Positions 34,721 through 42,372 of a stretch of 42,675 nucleotides of DNA are shown here, in pieces. Position numbers and translations under genes: made by a program. Position 1 is the stretch's first letter; the number at the start of each line of letters is the position of its first letter. The notes beneath the pieces were generated by a model that was given only the letters and a program-made list of their open reading frames with translations, ran no database searches and was not told the origin of the DNA. The DNA is from Nitrososphaerota archaeon. Lineage in GTDB: Archaea; Thermoproteota; Nitrososphaeria; Nitrososphaerales; Nitrosopumilaceae. The stretch is taken from positions 1 to 42,675 of the forward strand of contig JABGTD010000036.1 of the NCBI GenBank assembly GCA_018647405.1, read 5' to 3'.

Positions 34721-35548
34721 TTATTCAAATAAAATCTTCTTTTCTTTATAGAGATTTTTAGGATTAGGTTCTGAAATTGCAGAAATTAGTGCTTTAGTAT
34801 ATGCATTTTCAGGATCTGATAACACCTTCTCAACTGTACCTATTTCCATCACTTTTCCTGATTTTAAAATCAAAATATCATCTGCAAAGTGTTTGGCTGT
34901 TGCAAGATCATGTGTAATGTATATCATAGAAATATTATTTTCTTTCTGAATTTCTTTCATCAATTCTAAAACTTCTGCACGTATTGAAACATCTAGCATA
35001 GATACTGGCTCGTCTGCGATAATTATTTCTGGTTTTACTACTATTGCTCTTGCAATTACTATTCTTTGTCGTTGTCCTCCTGATAACATATGTGGATATT
35101 TTTTGGAAATTTCTTCTGCAGGTTCTAGTTTTACTTTTTCTAATGTTTCAATTACTCTTTGTTCACGTTCCTTTTTTGTCCCTATATTGTGAATCTCTAA
35201 AGGCTCACTAACAATATCTGAAATTGTCATTCTTGGATTAATTGAATCGTATGGGTCTTGGTATATCATTTGACATTTCATTCTAAATTTTTTTAGTTCA
35301 TCTGAATTATCCATAATCTCTTTTTGATTATGAAAAATTTTACCTGAATCTGGTTTAATAGCTCTGAGAATTAATTTTGCGATAGTTGTTTTTCCTGAAC
35401 CTGATTGTCCTGCTATAGCTAAAATCTTTCCTTGTTCGAGTGAAAAATTTACTGAATCTGCTGCAATAACTTCATCTGAATCTGATGAAAAAAAGTTTTT
35501 TTTCTTAAATTTCTTTGTCAGATCTTCGATTCTTAGTACATCCTTCAT
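34721..35548 (-). CDS. Oligopeptide/dipeptide-type ABC transporter ATPase (DppF/OppF-like)
   Basis: A cytoplasmic ATPase subunit. It shows Walker A GQSGSGKTT, Q-loop YQDPYDSINPRM, signature LSGGQRQRIVIARAI, Walker B IIADEPVSMLD and H-loop ITHDLA. The C-terminal extension is characteristic of the peptide/nickel uptake class. I place the start at ATG 35548 (MKDVLRIEDL). The frame is open 18 codons further upstream, but that part lacks similarity to the family and runs into the divergent egtD promoter region. No permease or second ATPase gene is nearby. It may serve the distant solute-binding protein gene at 20.8-23.2 kb. Confidence 0.92.
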   Translation of the reverse strand: MKDVLRIEDLTKKFKKKNFFSSDSDEVIAADSVNFSLEQGKILAIAGQSGSGKTTIAKLILRAIKPDSGKIFHNQKEIMDNSDELKKFRMKCQMIYQDPYDSINPRMTISDIVSEPLEIHNIGTKKEREQRVIETLEKVKLEPAEEISKKYPHMLSGGQRQRIVIARAIVVKPEIIIADEPVSMLDVSIRAEVLELMKEIQKENNISMIYITHDLATAKHFADDILILKSGKVMEIGTVEKVLSDPENAYTKALISAISEPNPKNLYKEKKILFE

Positions 35549-35581
35549 ATTGGTATTATATTCTCCTATGATAAGAAATTT

Positions 35582-36631
35582 ATGCAAAGCAAAAATCGCC
35601 AAAATATGAAAGATAAATCAAAACAAGAAATGTCAGGCTATCAATCATATCTAATTCAAGATAATCTAAAATATTTTAAACCTCATAAGACAAGTGTCAC
35701 TGTAACATTTGCAGAAGAACTTCGTAAGACACTCCAGGAACCAAAAAAATCAATCAGCCCAAAATTTTTCTATGATGAAACTGGCTCAAAAATCTTTGAT
35801 GAAATATGCTCTCTTCCGGAATACTATCCTTACAATTCTGAAACAGAAATTCTACAGACACTTGAGAAAAGATTACTTCCATATCTTTCAAATGAATTTC
35901 ATCTAGTGGAGTTAGGAAGCGGTTCTTCTGTAAAGACTCGTCTTTTAATTGATATTTTATTCAAATCTCAACCATATTTACAATATTTTCCAATAGATAT
36001 TTCAGAAATTTTAGATCAAAGTGCCAAAAATCTTTGTATGGATTATGAGAATCTTACAATAACTGGTGTGGTGGATACTTTTGAAAACGGTCTTGATTTC
36101 ATTGAACATTATGATGATAAGTCTAATCTAATCACTTTTCTGGGTTCAAGCTTTGGAAACTTTAATGAAAATGAAGGAATGAAATTTCTTCAAAAAATTA
36201 ATAAACTTATGAAATCTGATGATCTATTTCTAATTGGACTAGACCTGAAAAAAGATCAACAGGTTCTACACAATGCATACAATGATTCTCAGAAAATAAC
36301 TGCAAAATTTAATCTAAATGTTTTGAAAAGAATTAATGATGAATTGGGTGCAGACTTTGATTTAGAAAATTTTGAACATCATGCAATTTATGATGAAGAA
36401 AAAGGTCGTGTTGAGATGTATCTACGATCATTATCTGATCAATCAATAACGATTCCCAAATCTGATCTATCTGTAAATCTTTCAAAAAATGAGTTAATCC
36501 ACACTGAAAACTCACACAAGTTTTCTATCTCCCAAATAGATTCTTTATTGAAAGAATCTAATTTTGAAAAGTTAGAGATTTGGGTTGATTCTAAAAAATA
36601 CTATTCACTCATTTTGGCAAAAAAACTCTAA
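35582..36631 (+). CDS. egtD: L-histidine N-alpha-methyltransferase (EgtD)
   Basis: EgtD trimethylates the alpha-amino group of histidine to hercynine with SAM, the first step to ergothioneine. Family marks are clear: SPKFFYDETGSKIFDEICSLPEYY at about 59-82, SAM-binding VELGSGSSVKTRLL at about 111-124, the FLGSSFGNF loop, NAYNDSQKITAKFNLNVL and VEMYLRS. The last three carry the residues known to bind histidine in the mycobacterial enzyme (Asn, Tyr, Glu, Ser). The start could also be Met-9 or Met-17. The 3' end overlaps convergent egtB by 4 bases. Confidence 0.95.
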   Translation: MQSKNRQNMKDKSKQEMSGYQSYLIQDNLKYFKPHKTSVTVTFAEELRKTLQEPKKSISPKFFYDETGSKIFDEICSLPEYYPYNSETEILQTLEKRLLPYLSNEFHLVELGSGSSVKTRLLIDILFKSQPYLQYFPIDISEILDQSAKNLCMDYENLTITGVVDTFENGLDFIEHYDDKSNLITFLGSSFGNFNENEGMKFLQKINKLMKSDDLFLIGLDLKKDQQVLHNAYNDSQKITAKFNLNVLKRINDELGADFDLENFEHHAIYDEEKGRVEMYLRSLSDQSITIPKSDLSVNLSKNELIHTENSHKFSISQIDSLLKESNFEKLEIWVDSKKYYSLILAKKL

Positions 36632-37929
36632 ATGTTTTCTACGCATCTAAATCCTGAAATTAACCATCTCTCATCTAATCTGAAAAAATTCCTGTAAGAT
36701 CCTCTAATTGATTTTGATGGTGTACCAAAAGATCCTCCGCGTAAAACTTTTTGATTTGTAAACCACTTATCATTATATTCATCAAATCCACTTTTGAATC
36801 CTGGATATCCAATAAACTCTGATGATGTCCATTCCCAAACATCTCCTATCATTTGGTAGCATCCGTAGTTGCTTTTTCCATTTTCATAGGAACCTACTTC
36901 ATTACAATTCCAAATGTTTGACTCTAACAAATTTGCATGTGATTCTGTAGGTTTATCATTTCCCCATGGGAAAATCGTTTTAATTTCTTTTTCGTCGTTC
37001 CACAGTGCAGCTTTTTCCCATTCTGCCTCTGTTGGCAGTCTCTTATTTGCCCATTTACAGAATGCTGATGCTTCATAGAAGCTTACATGACATACAGGCT
37101 CATTTAGATTAATTTTTCGTTTTCCTGCAAAATCTCTTGTAATCCATTCATCTCCCTCTTTTTCCCAATACATTGGAGATTTCCATTCATTTTTCTTTAC
37201 TACGTCCCATCCATCTGAAAGCCAAAATGAATAATCTTCATATCCTCCATCATTCATAAATTCTAAATATTCTGAATTACTTGTCAAAAAATTATCAATT
37301 TGATAATCATTTAGATATGTTTTATGCTCTGGAAGTTCAATATCATAACAATAATCATTTCCTGAATATCCTAAATTGTATAATCCTCCATTCACTTTGA
37401 TACTTTTCTTTTCTTTATTTGATGATGTTACTGGTTCGTTTATTTTAGCTGGTCTATATTGATCTCCTAGCAGATGTTGTAAATCATAAACTAAAAGTTC
37501 TTGATGTTGACATTCATGATTGATTGCCATTGTGAAAAGATATGAAGTTTCTTTTTCTAATGGTTTGCTGATAACTTCTCTAACTTTATTTGTTATAACA
37601 TCAAAGTATTGGAGAATTTCATCAACCGTTGGTCTAGACATTACCCCTCGTTTTGATTTATCATATGGCTTACCAAATTGGTTATAGTATGAATTTAGAT
37701 ATTCAGAAAGTTCATCTGAAAAAAATTCATAATTAGGTTGTGTTTTGCTTAAAACTATTTCATTTAACCAACTTACATGTCCGATGTGCCATTTTGGTGG
37801 GCTCATGAAAACTGCAGTTTGTACGCCAAAATCATCTCTTTCTAAGTTTTTTACTAATTGTAATGTTGTATTTCTTGTCTCATTAAATGAGTCTAAAAGA
37901 AAATTCTGAGATGGTTCTTCAAGTGTCAT
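36628..37929 (-). CDS. egtB: Hercynine oxygenase / sulfoxide synthase (EgtB)
   Basis: EgtB is the non-haem iron enzyme that joins hercynine to a thiol with O2. The 433-residue protein has a DinB_2 domain (about 12-155) and a C-terminal FGE-sulfatase domain (about 185-433). The iron ligands match the family: H51 in WHIGHVSW, and H138 and H142 in the HX3HXE motif (HECQHQE). The C-terminus LRGGSFG...YRNFF...RW..SGFRC is typical of the EgtB subfamily that travels with EgtD. Whether the thiol is cysteine or gamma-glutamylcysteine is not readable. No EgtA, EgtC or EgtE gene is nearby. Confidence 0.94.
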   Translation of the reverse strand: MTLEEPSQNFLLDSFNETRNTTLQLVKNLERDDFGVQTAVFMSPPKWHIGHVSWLNEIVLSKTQPNYEFFSDELSEYLNSYYNQFGKPYDKSKRGVMSRPTVDEILQYFDVITNKVREVISKPLEKETSYLFTMAINHECQHQELLVYDLQHLLGDQYRPAKINEPVTSSNKEKKSIKVNGGLYNLGYSGNDYCYDIELPEHKTYLNDYQIDNFLTSNSEYLEFMNDGGYEDYSFWLSDGWDVVKKNEWKSPMYWEKEGDEWITRDFAGKRKINLNEPVCHVSFYEASAFCKWANKRLPTEAEWEKAALWNDEKEIKTIFPWGNDKPTESHANLLESNIWNCNEVGSYENGKSNYGCYQMIGDVWEWTSSEFIGYPGFKSGFDEYNDKWFTNQKVLRGGSFGTPSKSIRGSYRNFFRLDERWLISGFRCVENI

Positions 37930-37968
37930 GTAATAGTTGAAATTTTTTGAATATATTTGGTTTTATGA

Positions 37969-38469
37969 CTATTCTTTCATTACACAGCATGTAGCGTTGT
38001 TAATGTTGCGCATAGCCCACCAAATTGAAAATGTTAATGCGCCGATAGATATCAATTTCAACTCTAATCCATGTAATGGAAATATGGCAAGTCCTCCTAC
38101 TATTCCTAAAACTGCTGATAATGATGTTGTACATGCAGGACACCCCGGGGTAAATGCTGTTAGTGCACCGCCTAATATTGCACTTGTACCATTTTTCATA
38201 TTTTTACTTCGCTGTGTCTTGATATTGTAAGCAACTAGTGTAATATTTATTCCTGCTAATACTGCTACGACTGCTGTCAATGTAATTGATGCTGCCATAT
38301 ACATTGGCAATAATTCAATTTCTGCTGACATGTGTGCTAATCCCATTTCCAATGTGAGAAAATAATACAATGTTCCTACACTCACTCCTGAAATTACAGC
38401 AATCATTCCAAAAGTTCGCTGTTTCAAAATATCCTTAATTGTTAATCTCAACATCATATCTATTATCAT
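37969..38469 (-). CDS. Cys-containing four-span membrane protein next to the arsenic genes
   Basis: A 166-residue protein with about four membrane segments (about 22-40, 55-82, 98-128 and 132-150). Cysteines are confined to a GCPACT motif at the mouth of a span (about residues 109-114) and a CC pair near the C-terminus (NATCCVMKE). Such placed Cys pairs could bind metal or metalloid, or form a disulfide. I recognise no named family. It follows the aquaporin gene on the same strand, but a 49-base AT-rich gap could hold its own promoter, so membership of the ars operon is only suggested. Confidence 0.7.
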   Translation of the reverse strand: MIIDMMLRLTIKDILKQRTFGMIAVISGVSVGTLYYFLTLEMGLAHMSAEIELLPMYMAASITLTAVVAVLAGINITLVAYNIKTQRSKNMKNGTSAILGGALTAFTPGCPACTTSLSAVLGIVGGLAIFPLHGLELKLISIGALTFSIWWAMRNINNATCCVMKE

Positions 38470-38518
38470 AATTGATAATTAAATAATATTGATATTGTTT
38501 TCTTTCATAAAAATTCAT

Positions 38519-39205
38519 TCATAATTTAGATTCTCTTTCTCTTTGAGCCTTGAATTTTCCACGAAATGCAAATGCTGCAATCATTGTTCCTACAAACGGC
38601 GCTGTCCAATATAGCCATAAATTTTCCACTACTCCTGATAATAATGCAGGTGCAAGTGCACGGGCTGGATTCATTGAAGCACCTGAAATAAATGCCAAAA
38701 ACAAAATATCTAATCCTACTATTCCGCCTATAGCAACTCCACTAAATCCTCTCAGTCCTTTTGTATATACGACATAAAATATGACTCCCATAAGCATTGC
38801 AGATGCTAGTACTTCTACGGGAAAAATCACTAACATCGAAAAATCAAAGTTTGGTACATTTACGCCCAAATCTGCTTTGTCTCCGATTACACTTAGAACA
38901 AACAAAGAGCCTAAAATTGCACCAATTATTTCTGCTGCAAAATAATAAACAACCTGAATTTTTGAAATATGGCCTGTAATGTAATATCCAATTGTTACTG
39001 CTGGATTAAAATGAGCAAGAGAAATTTTTCCAAATGAATAGACTCCAATTAATAATGCAATAAATGGTGCTACTGCTGCAAACGGAATTCCTAATTCATT
39101 ATTAAACATCTCTGAATCTAATACAATTGAACCTGTAGCAAAAGCCACAAGAATGAATGTTCCAATTAACTCCACTGTAAAAATTTGTAAATTAGAATAC
39201 GTCAT
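38519..39205 (-). CDS. MIP-family aquaporin / aquaglyceroporin
   Basis: A 228-residue, six-span channel with both NPA boxes (N67-P68-A69 in HFNPAVT, N179-P180-A181 in SMNPARA). The selectivity-filter Arg is R182. Counting back 15 positions, the helix-5 filter residue is Ile167, where water-selective AqpZ has His. The archaeal AqpM also has Ile there, giving a wider, less polar pore. Its start codon shares a base with the arsC stop region, so it is co-transcribed with arsC. This context suggests a conduit for arsenite, As(OH)3, as for AqpS in the Sinorhizobium ars operon. Water or glycerol transport remains possible. Confidence 0.9.
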   Translation of the reverse strand: MTYSNLQIFTVELIGTFILVAFATGSIVLDSEMFNNELGIPFAAVAPFIALLIGVYSFGKISLAHFNPAVTIGYYITGHISKIQVVYYFAAEIIGAILGSLFVLSVIGDKADLGVNVPNFDFSMLVIFPVEVLASAMLMGVIFYVVYTKGLRGFSGVAIGGIVGLDILFLAFISGASMNPARALAPALLSGVVENLWLYWTAPFVGTMIAAFAFRGKFKAQRERESKL

Positions 39206-39612
39206 TATCTTTCATTATTTATTGATGTAATCAAACTCAAAACTTCAGATTTTATTTGATCACGTATTTCTCTAACCTGCTCTATAGTCTTTTCTTTAGG
39301 ATCTGGAATGTTCCAATCAATTACATCTTTTACAAAAAGTGCTGGACATGATTCTTTATCCATACATCCCATATTTACCGTTTTAAACGAATTTGTTATC
39401 ATTGAATCAAATAATATTTTTGGTGATTGGTTTTCCATGTTGATTCCAATTTCTTTCATCACTTCAATCACTATTGGATTAAGATCTGATGAGGGAATCG
39501 TTCCTGCACTAATTACGTTAAATTTATTCTCTGAGTATTTTTTAAAAAAGGCCTCTGCCATCTGACTACGGCCTGCATTTTCTACGCATACAAACAAAAC
39601 ACCTCTAGTCAT
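39205..39612 (-). CDS. arsC: Arsenate reductase, thioredoxin-coupled (ArsC of the low-molecular-weight phosphatase fold)
   Basis: A 135-residue protein. The phosphatase loop CVENAGRS holds nucleophile C9. C83 and C89 (MGCMDKESCP) stand where the S. aureus pI258 enzyme has its relay cysteines C82 and C89. The acid Asp is in WNIPDP at about 104. It reduces arsenate to arsenite and is then re-reduced by thioredoxin. It is the first gene of the minus-strand unit, overlapping the aquaporin gene, and is divergent from arsR over 41 bases. The three spaced Cys residues distinguish it from a plain tyrosine phosphatase. Confidence 0.92.
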   Translation of the reverse strand: MTRGVLFVCVENAGRSQMAEAFFKKYSENKFNVISAGTIPSSDLNPIVIEVMKEIGINMENQSPKILFDSMITNSFKTVNMGCMDKESCPALFVKDVIDWNIPDPKEKTIEQVREIRDQIKSEVLSLITSINNER

Positions 39613-39614
39613 AA

Positions 39615-39645
39615 TGTTTATATAAATATCTGTTTATATAAATAT
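39615..39645. promoter_or_regulatory. Divergent arsC/arsR promoter: two direct copies of a palindromic TATA element
   Basis: The 15-base string tgtttatataaatat occurs twice, at 39615-39629 and 39631-39645, with a 16-bp period. Each contains the perfect palindrome TTTATATAAA. The right copy is centred about 26 bases upstream of the arsC ATG (39612). The left copy is centred about 32 bases upstream of the arsR ATG (39654). Each gene therefore seems to use the copy nearer the other gene, giving interlocked core promoters and near-leaderless transcripts. ArsR bound here would block both. Confidence 0.65.
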
Positions 39646-39653
39646 TAATTGAT

Positions 39654-39953
39654 ATGAATGGTCCTAGTCTTTTGAAGTGCATTTGTGATGAAACTAGATT
39701 TGAGATACTAGACTTATTACAAAAAGATAATGAATTATGTGTAAATGATTTTGTTGATAAATTAAAAAAGGATCAACCACTTGTTTCACATCATCTTAAA
39801 ACTCTAAAAAATTGTGGAATTGTAAAATCTCGTGATGAGGGAAAAAAAGCAATGTATGCAATATCAAATCCTCAACTATCAACTTTGATATCAAATGTTA
39901 CAAAAACAAGTAAGAAAATCCCAAATCTTTGCACAAATACAAAGTGCTGCTAA
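39654..39953 (+). CDS. arsR: ArsR-family repressor
   Basis: A 99-residue winged-helix repressor (TRFEILDLLQ, recognition helix QPLVSHHLKTLKNCGIV, wing KSRDEGKKAMYAI). The classical As(III) site CxC in helix 3 is incomplete (ELCVND: one Cys, C29). Other cysteines are C9 and C11 at the N-terminus, C54, and a C-terminal cluster C93, C98, C99. A C-terminal trio is also used by the atypical ArsR of Acidithiobacillus ferrooxidans, so arsenite sensing may occur there. It is divergent from arsC and should repress both transcripts. The stop is 3' to 3' with sbtB, overlapping it by 4 bases. Confidence 0.9.
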   Translation: MNGPSLLKCICDETRFEILDLLQKDNELCVNDFVDKLKKDQPLVSHHLKTLKNCGIVKSRDEGKKAMYAISNPQLSTLISNVTKTSKKIPNLCTNTKCC

Positions 39954-40252
39954 AACTTTTCAGTTCTAACTACGCCAACATCACTAACGTACAAAATTAT
40001 GGTGAAATCTGGAAATAATGTTCTTGATATGTCCTCCACTACTGCTGATAATTTTTCTTCACGCATAATTACTTCGACTTTAACATTTTTTTCAGATAGT
40101 ATTCCTTGACCTCTTAATCCCTTTTCTCCATTACCGTCCACTTCATAAGATGTGTATCCTGTAATTTCATGATTCTTCAAAATATCGATGACATTTTTCT
40201 GTGCCAATATCTCACAGGTGATTGTAAGTAATTTTACATCATAGAGTTTCAT
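39950..40252 (-). CDS. sbtB: PII-like regulator SbtB
   Basis: A small PII-fold protein of 100 residues when started at ATG 40252 (MKLYDVKLLTITCEILAQKN). The frame stays open upstream to a GTG at 40309, but that stretch lies inside sbtA and is not PII-like. It has the beta-alpha-beta pattern, a short T-loop (YEVDGNGEKGLRGQGILSEKNVKVEVI) and the ending VVRTEKF. In cyanobacteria SbtB binds adenyl nucleotides and controls the bicarbonate transporter SbtA. Here its ATG overlaps the sbtA stop (ATGA), strong evidence of partnership. The C-terminal Cys-containing loop of some SbtB proteins is absent. Confidence 0.85.
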   Translation of the reverse strand: MKLYDVKLLTITCEILAQKNVIDILKNHEITGYTSYEVDGNGEKGLRGQGILSEKNVKVEVIMREEKLSAVVEDISRTLFPDFTIILYVSDVGVVRTEKF

Positions 40253-41331
40253 ATGAACACCTTTGTAACATAATTGAATAAGTCTATTGATCCTTCTCCA
40301 TGAACCCACGTTGAAACAGTGAACATGATTGGTAGTAACACGATAATATTGTATGGGAATGTAATTCCTAAAGCTGATGTGATGTATAGACTTGGATTTG
40401 CTTGAGGAATTGCATGACGTAAAACAGCGGGTGCCGCAATAAATGATGCACTAGCCAAAAGTAATCCAAACATAACTGCCCCGCCTAAACTTAATCCAAG
40501 TGCGGTTGAAACTAAAACACCGATTATTCCATTAATTGTTGGCATTATTATTGCAAATGACGTAAGAAAAATTCCAACTTTTTTAATGTCTTCTAATCTC
40601 TGTCCTGCAATTATTCCCATCTCAATCATAAAAATTACTATTGCACCTGTAAACAGATCATCAAAAACAATACTGATTGGTTCAAAACCTTCTTCACCAA
40701 TTATGTATCCAATAACAATACTTCCAAGTAAAATTACTATTGCTTTTCCTGTAATTGATTCTTTTAAAACTTGAGAAATTTTTGTTTTAGTTTCTTTCAT
40801 TCCCATGTCAATATCAGATACTTTGTCACCTGAAAATGACTGTTTTTTTGTACGAATTTGTTTTGATATTGCCATATTTGTCAAAAATATTGCCAAGATG
40901 AATGCTACTGGTTCTAACACTGCCAGAATTGCTGCCAAATATCCTTCTGATGTCACTCCTTGATTTTTGAGAAATGACAATCCTACTGAGAATGTTACTG
41001 CTCCGACTGCTCCGTATGTTGATGCTAATGCATATGAATCAAAGATGTTGAATTTACCTAATCTTCTTAGAATTTGATAGTGGTTTAATGTGAATAATAA
41101 TGATAGGCCTATTGCAACCAGCATTGGTACTAACATCTCCTCAAAACCTGTTTTTCTCATCTCAATTCCTCCGTGAAGGCCGATGGCAGCTAGGAGGTAT
41201 ATTGGTAAAAACTCTGAAATTGCTTCAGGAATTTTTAAATCAGATTTTATTCGTGCTGCAATAATCCCAAACAAGAAAAAAAGGATGATTGGAGTTAACA
41301 GATTCGATTGGATTAGATTAAAAACATCCAT
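40249..41331 (-). CDS. sbtA: Sodium-dependent bicarbonate transporter SbtA
   Basis: A 360-residue membrane protein of the DUF897/SbtA family, with about ten spans arranged as two inverted halves around a hydrophilic loop (about 155-190). Recognisable segments are LPIYLLAAIGLHGGIEMRK at about 43-61, the STYGAVGAVTFSVG span at about 107-120, LEMGIIAGQRL-like EMGIIAGQRLEDIKK, and SASFIAAPAVLRHAIPQANPSLYITSALGITFPYN near the C-terminus. It should import HCO3- with Na+, supplying the autotrophic carbon-fixation cycle. Translation is coupled to sbtB. Confidence 0.92.
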   Translation of the reverse strand: MDVFNLIQSNLLTPIILFFLFGIIAARIKSDLKIPEAISEFLPIYLLAAIGLHGGIEMRKTGFEEMLVPMLVAIGLSLLFTLNHYQILRRLGKFNIFDSYALASTYGAVGAVTFSVGLSFLKNQGVTSEGYLAAILAVLEPVAFILAIFLTNMAISKQIRTKKQSFSGDKVSDIDMGMKETKTKISQVLKESITGKAIVILLGSIVIGYIIGEEGFEPISIVFDDLFTGAIVIFMIEMGIIAGQRLEDIKKVGIFLTSFAIIMPTINGIIGVLVSTALGLSLGGAVMFGLLLASASFIAAPAVLRHAIPQANPSLYITSALGITFPYNIIVLLPIMFTVSTWVHGEGSIDLFNYVTKVFI

Positions 41332-41376
41332 TAGTTATGTTTGAAAAAAATTTCTGCTGAAATAAAAATCAAGGGA

Positions 41377-42363
41377 TCATACAAATAGATGAATAATGTA
41401 AGTGCACACTGCTCCTAATCCTGCTGCACCTGGAATTGTTATGACCCATGAAAAGATAATTTGTCTGCTAACCTTCCATCTTACGGCTCGTATTCTTCGT
41501 GCTGATCCTGCGCCCATTATTGTTCCTGTAATTGCATGGGTTGTACTTGCAGGAATTCCTAATGTTGCAAATATTGCAAGCATTAACCCTCCGCTAGTTT
41601 CTGCAGCAAATCCTTGATACGGTTTCAATCGAGTAATCCTAACTCCCAATGTTTTGATAACTTTGTATCCTCCAAAAAATGTGCCTAATCCCATTGCAGT
41701 TGCTGCTGCAAATATTACCCATAATGGCATTTCAAGTTCTGGGATCAAATCTGCAGCAAATAAAATTAAAACTATGATTCCCATGGTTTTTTGTCCATCA
41801 TTTGCTCCATGTGTTAAGGCAAACCATGCTGATGAAATAATTTGCAATCTCCCAAATGTTTTGTTTACTATGGCGGGTTTTCTTCTTGCAAACAAGAATA
41901 TGATCAGTCCTGTAACTGCAATACCAAAAATCATTCCACCAATTGGGGCGACAACTATTCCTGTGAAAACTTTGCCTAATCCATCATAAACTAATTTTTC
42001 AAACCCTAATCCTGCAATTCCTGCACCCATTATGCCTCCAATCAATGAGTGGCTGTTTGAAATTGGCAGTCCAAAATATGTGCATATGGAACTCCATGCA
42101 ATCGCTCCTGCTAATCCTCCGATAATCATGTAAACTGTAATATCATCTGGACTGACGATTCCTTTTGCTATAGTTGTTGCAACTGCAACTCCAAAAATGA
42201 ATGGACCGATAAAATTTGCAATAGCTGACATTGCAACTGCATGAATTGGTTTTAAAACCCGTGTACCAATTACTGTGGCAACAGAGTTTGCTGAATCATT
42301 AAAACCATTGACAAAATCAAATATCAAAGCGATGGCAATTCCTATAATCGCTATTTCTAACAT
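41377..42363 (-). CDS. PiT-family inorganic phosphate transporter
   Basis: A 328-residue permease with about ten spans and the two inverted PiT signatures. The first is FDFVNGFNDSANSVATVIGTRVL near residue 15. The second is ALTHGANDGQKTMGIIVL near residue 185. The GANDG/FNDSAN motifs are the phosphate/cation sites. It lies 9 bases downstream of the DUF47 gene, the standard PhoU-like partner of archaeal and bacterial Pit permeases. It may move phosphate, and arsenate would be an accidental substrate, which is of interest given the ars genes 2 kb away. Confidence 0.95.
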   Translation of the reverse strand: MLEIAIIGIAIALIFDFVNGFNDSANSVATVIGTRVLKPIHAVAMSAIANFIGPFIFGVAVATTIAKGIVSPDDITVYMIIGGLAGAIAWSSICTYFGLPISNSHSLIGGIMGAGIAGLGFEKLVYDGLGKVFTGIVVAPIGGMIFGIAVTGLIIFLFARRKPAIVNKTFGRLQIISSAWFALTHGANDGQKTMGIIVLILFAADLIPELEMPLWVIFAAATAMGLGTFFGGYKVIKTLGVRITRLKPYQGFAAETSGGLMLAIFATLGIPASTTHAITGTIMGAGSARRIRAVRWKVSRQIIFSWVITIPGAAGLGAVCTYIIHLFV

Positions 42364-42372
42364 ATTTTTCTC

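Noticed and set aside
35549-35602. Longer start for the ABC ATPase (18 extra codons)
   Set aside because: The extension is not ATPase-like, overlaps the egtD start region, and an ATG at 35548 precedes the first conserved residues.
36628-37929. EgtB as an OvoA-type ovothiol enzyme
   Set aside because: OvoA is a longer protein with a fused methyltransferase domain. Here there is a 433-residue two-domain protein beside a dedicated EgtD.
39205-39612. ArsC as a low-molecular-weight protein tyrosine phosphatase
   Set aside because: The two extra relay cysteines at 83 and 89 and the arsR neighbour fit arsenate reductase better.
40253-40309. GTG start giving SbtB 19 extra residues
   Set aside because: The extra part lies within sbtA. 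The ATG at 40252 forms the usual ATGA overlap and starts exactly at the PII-like fold.
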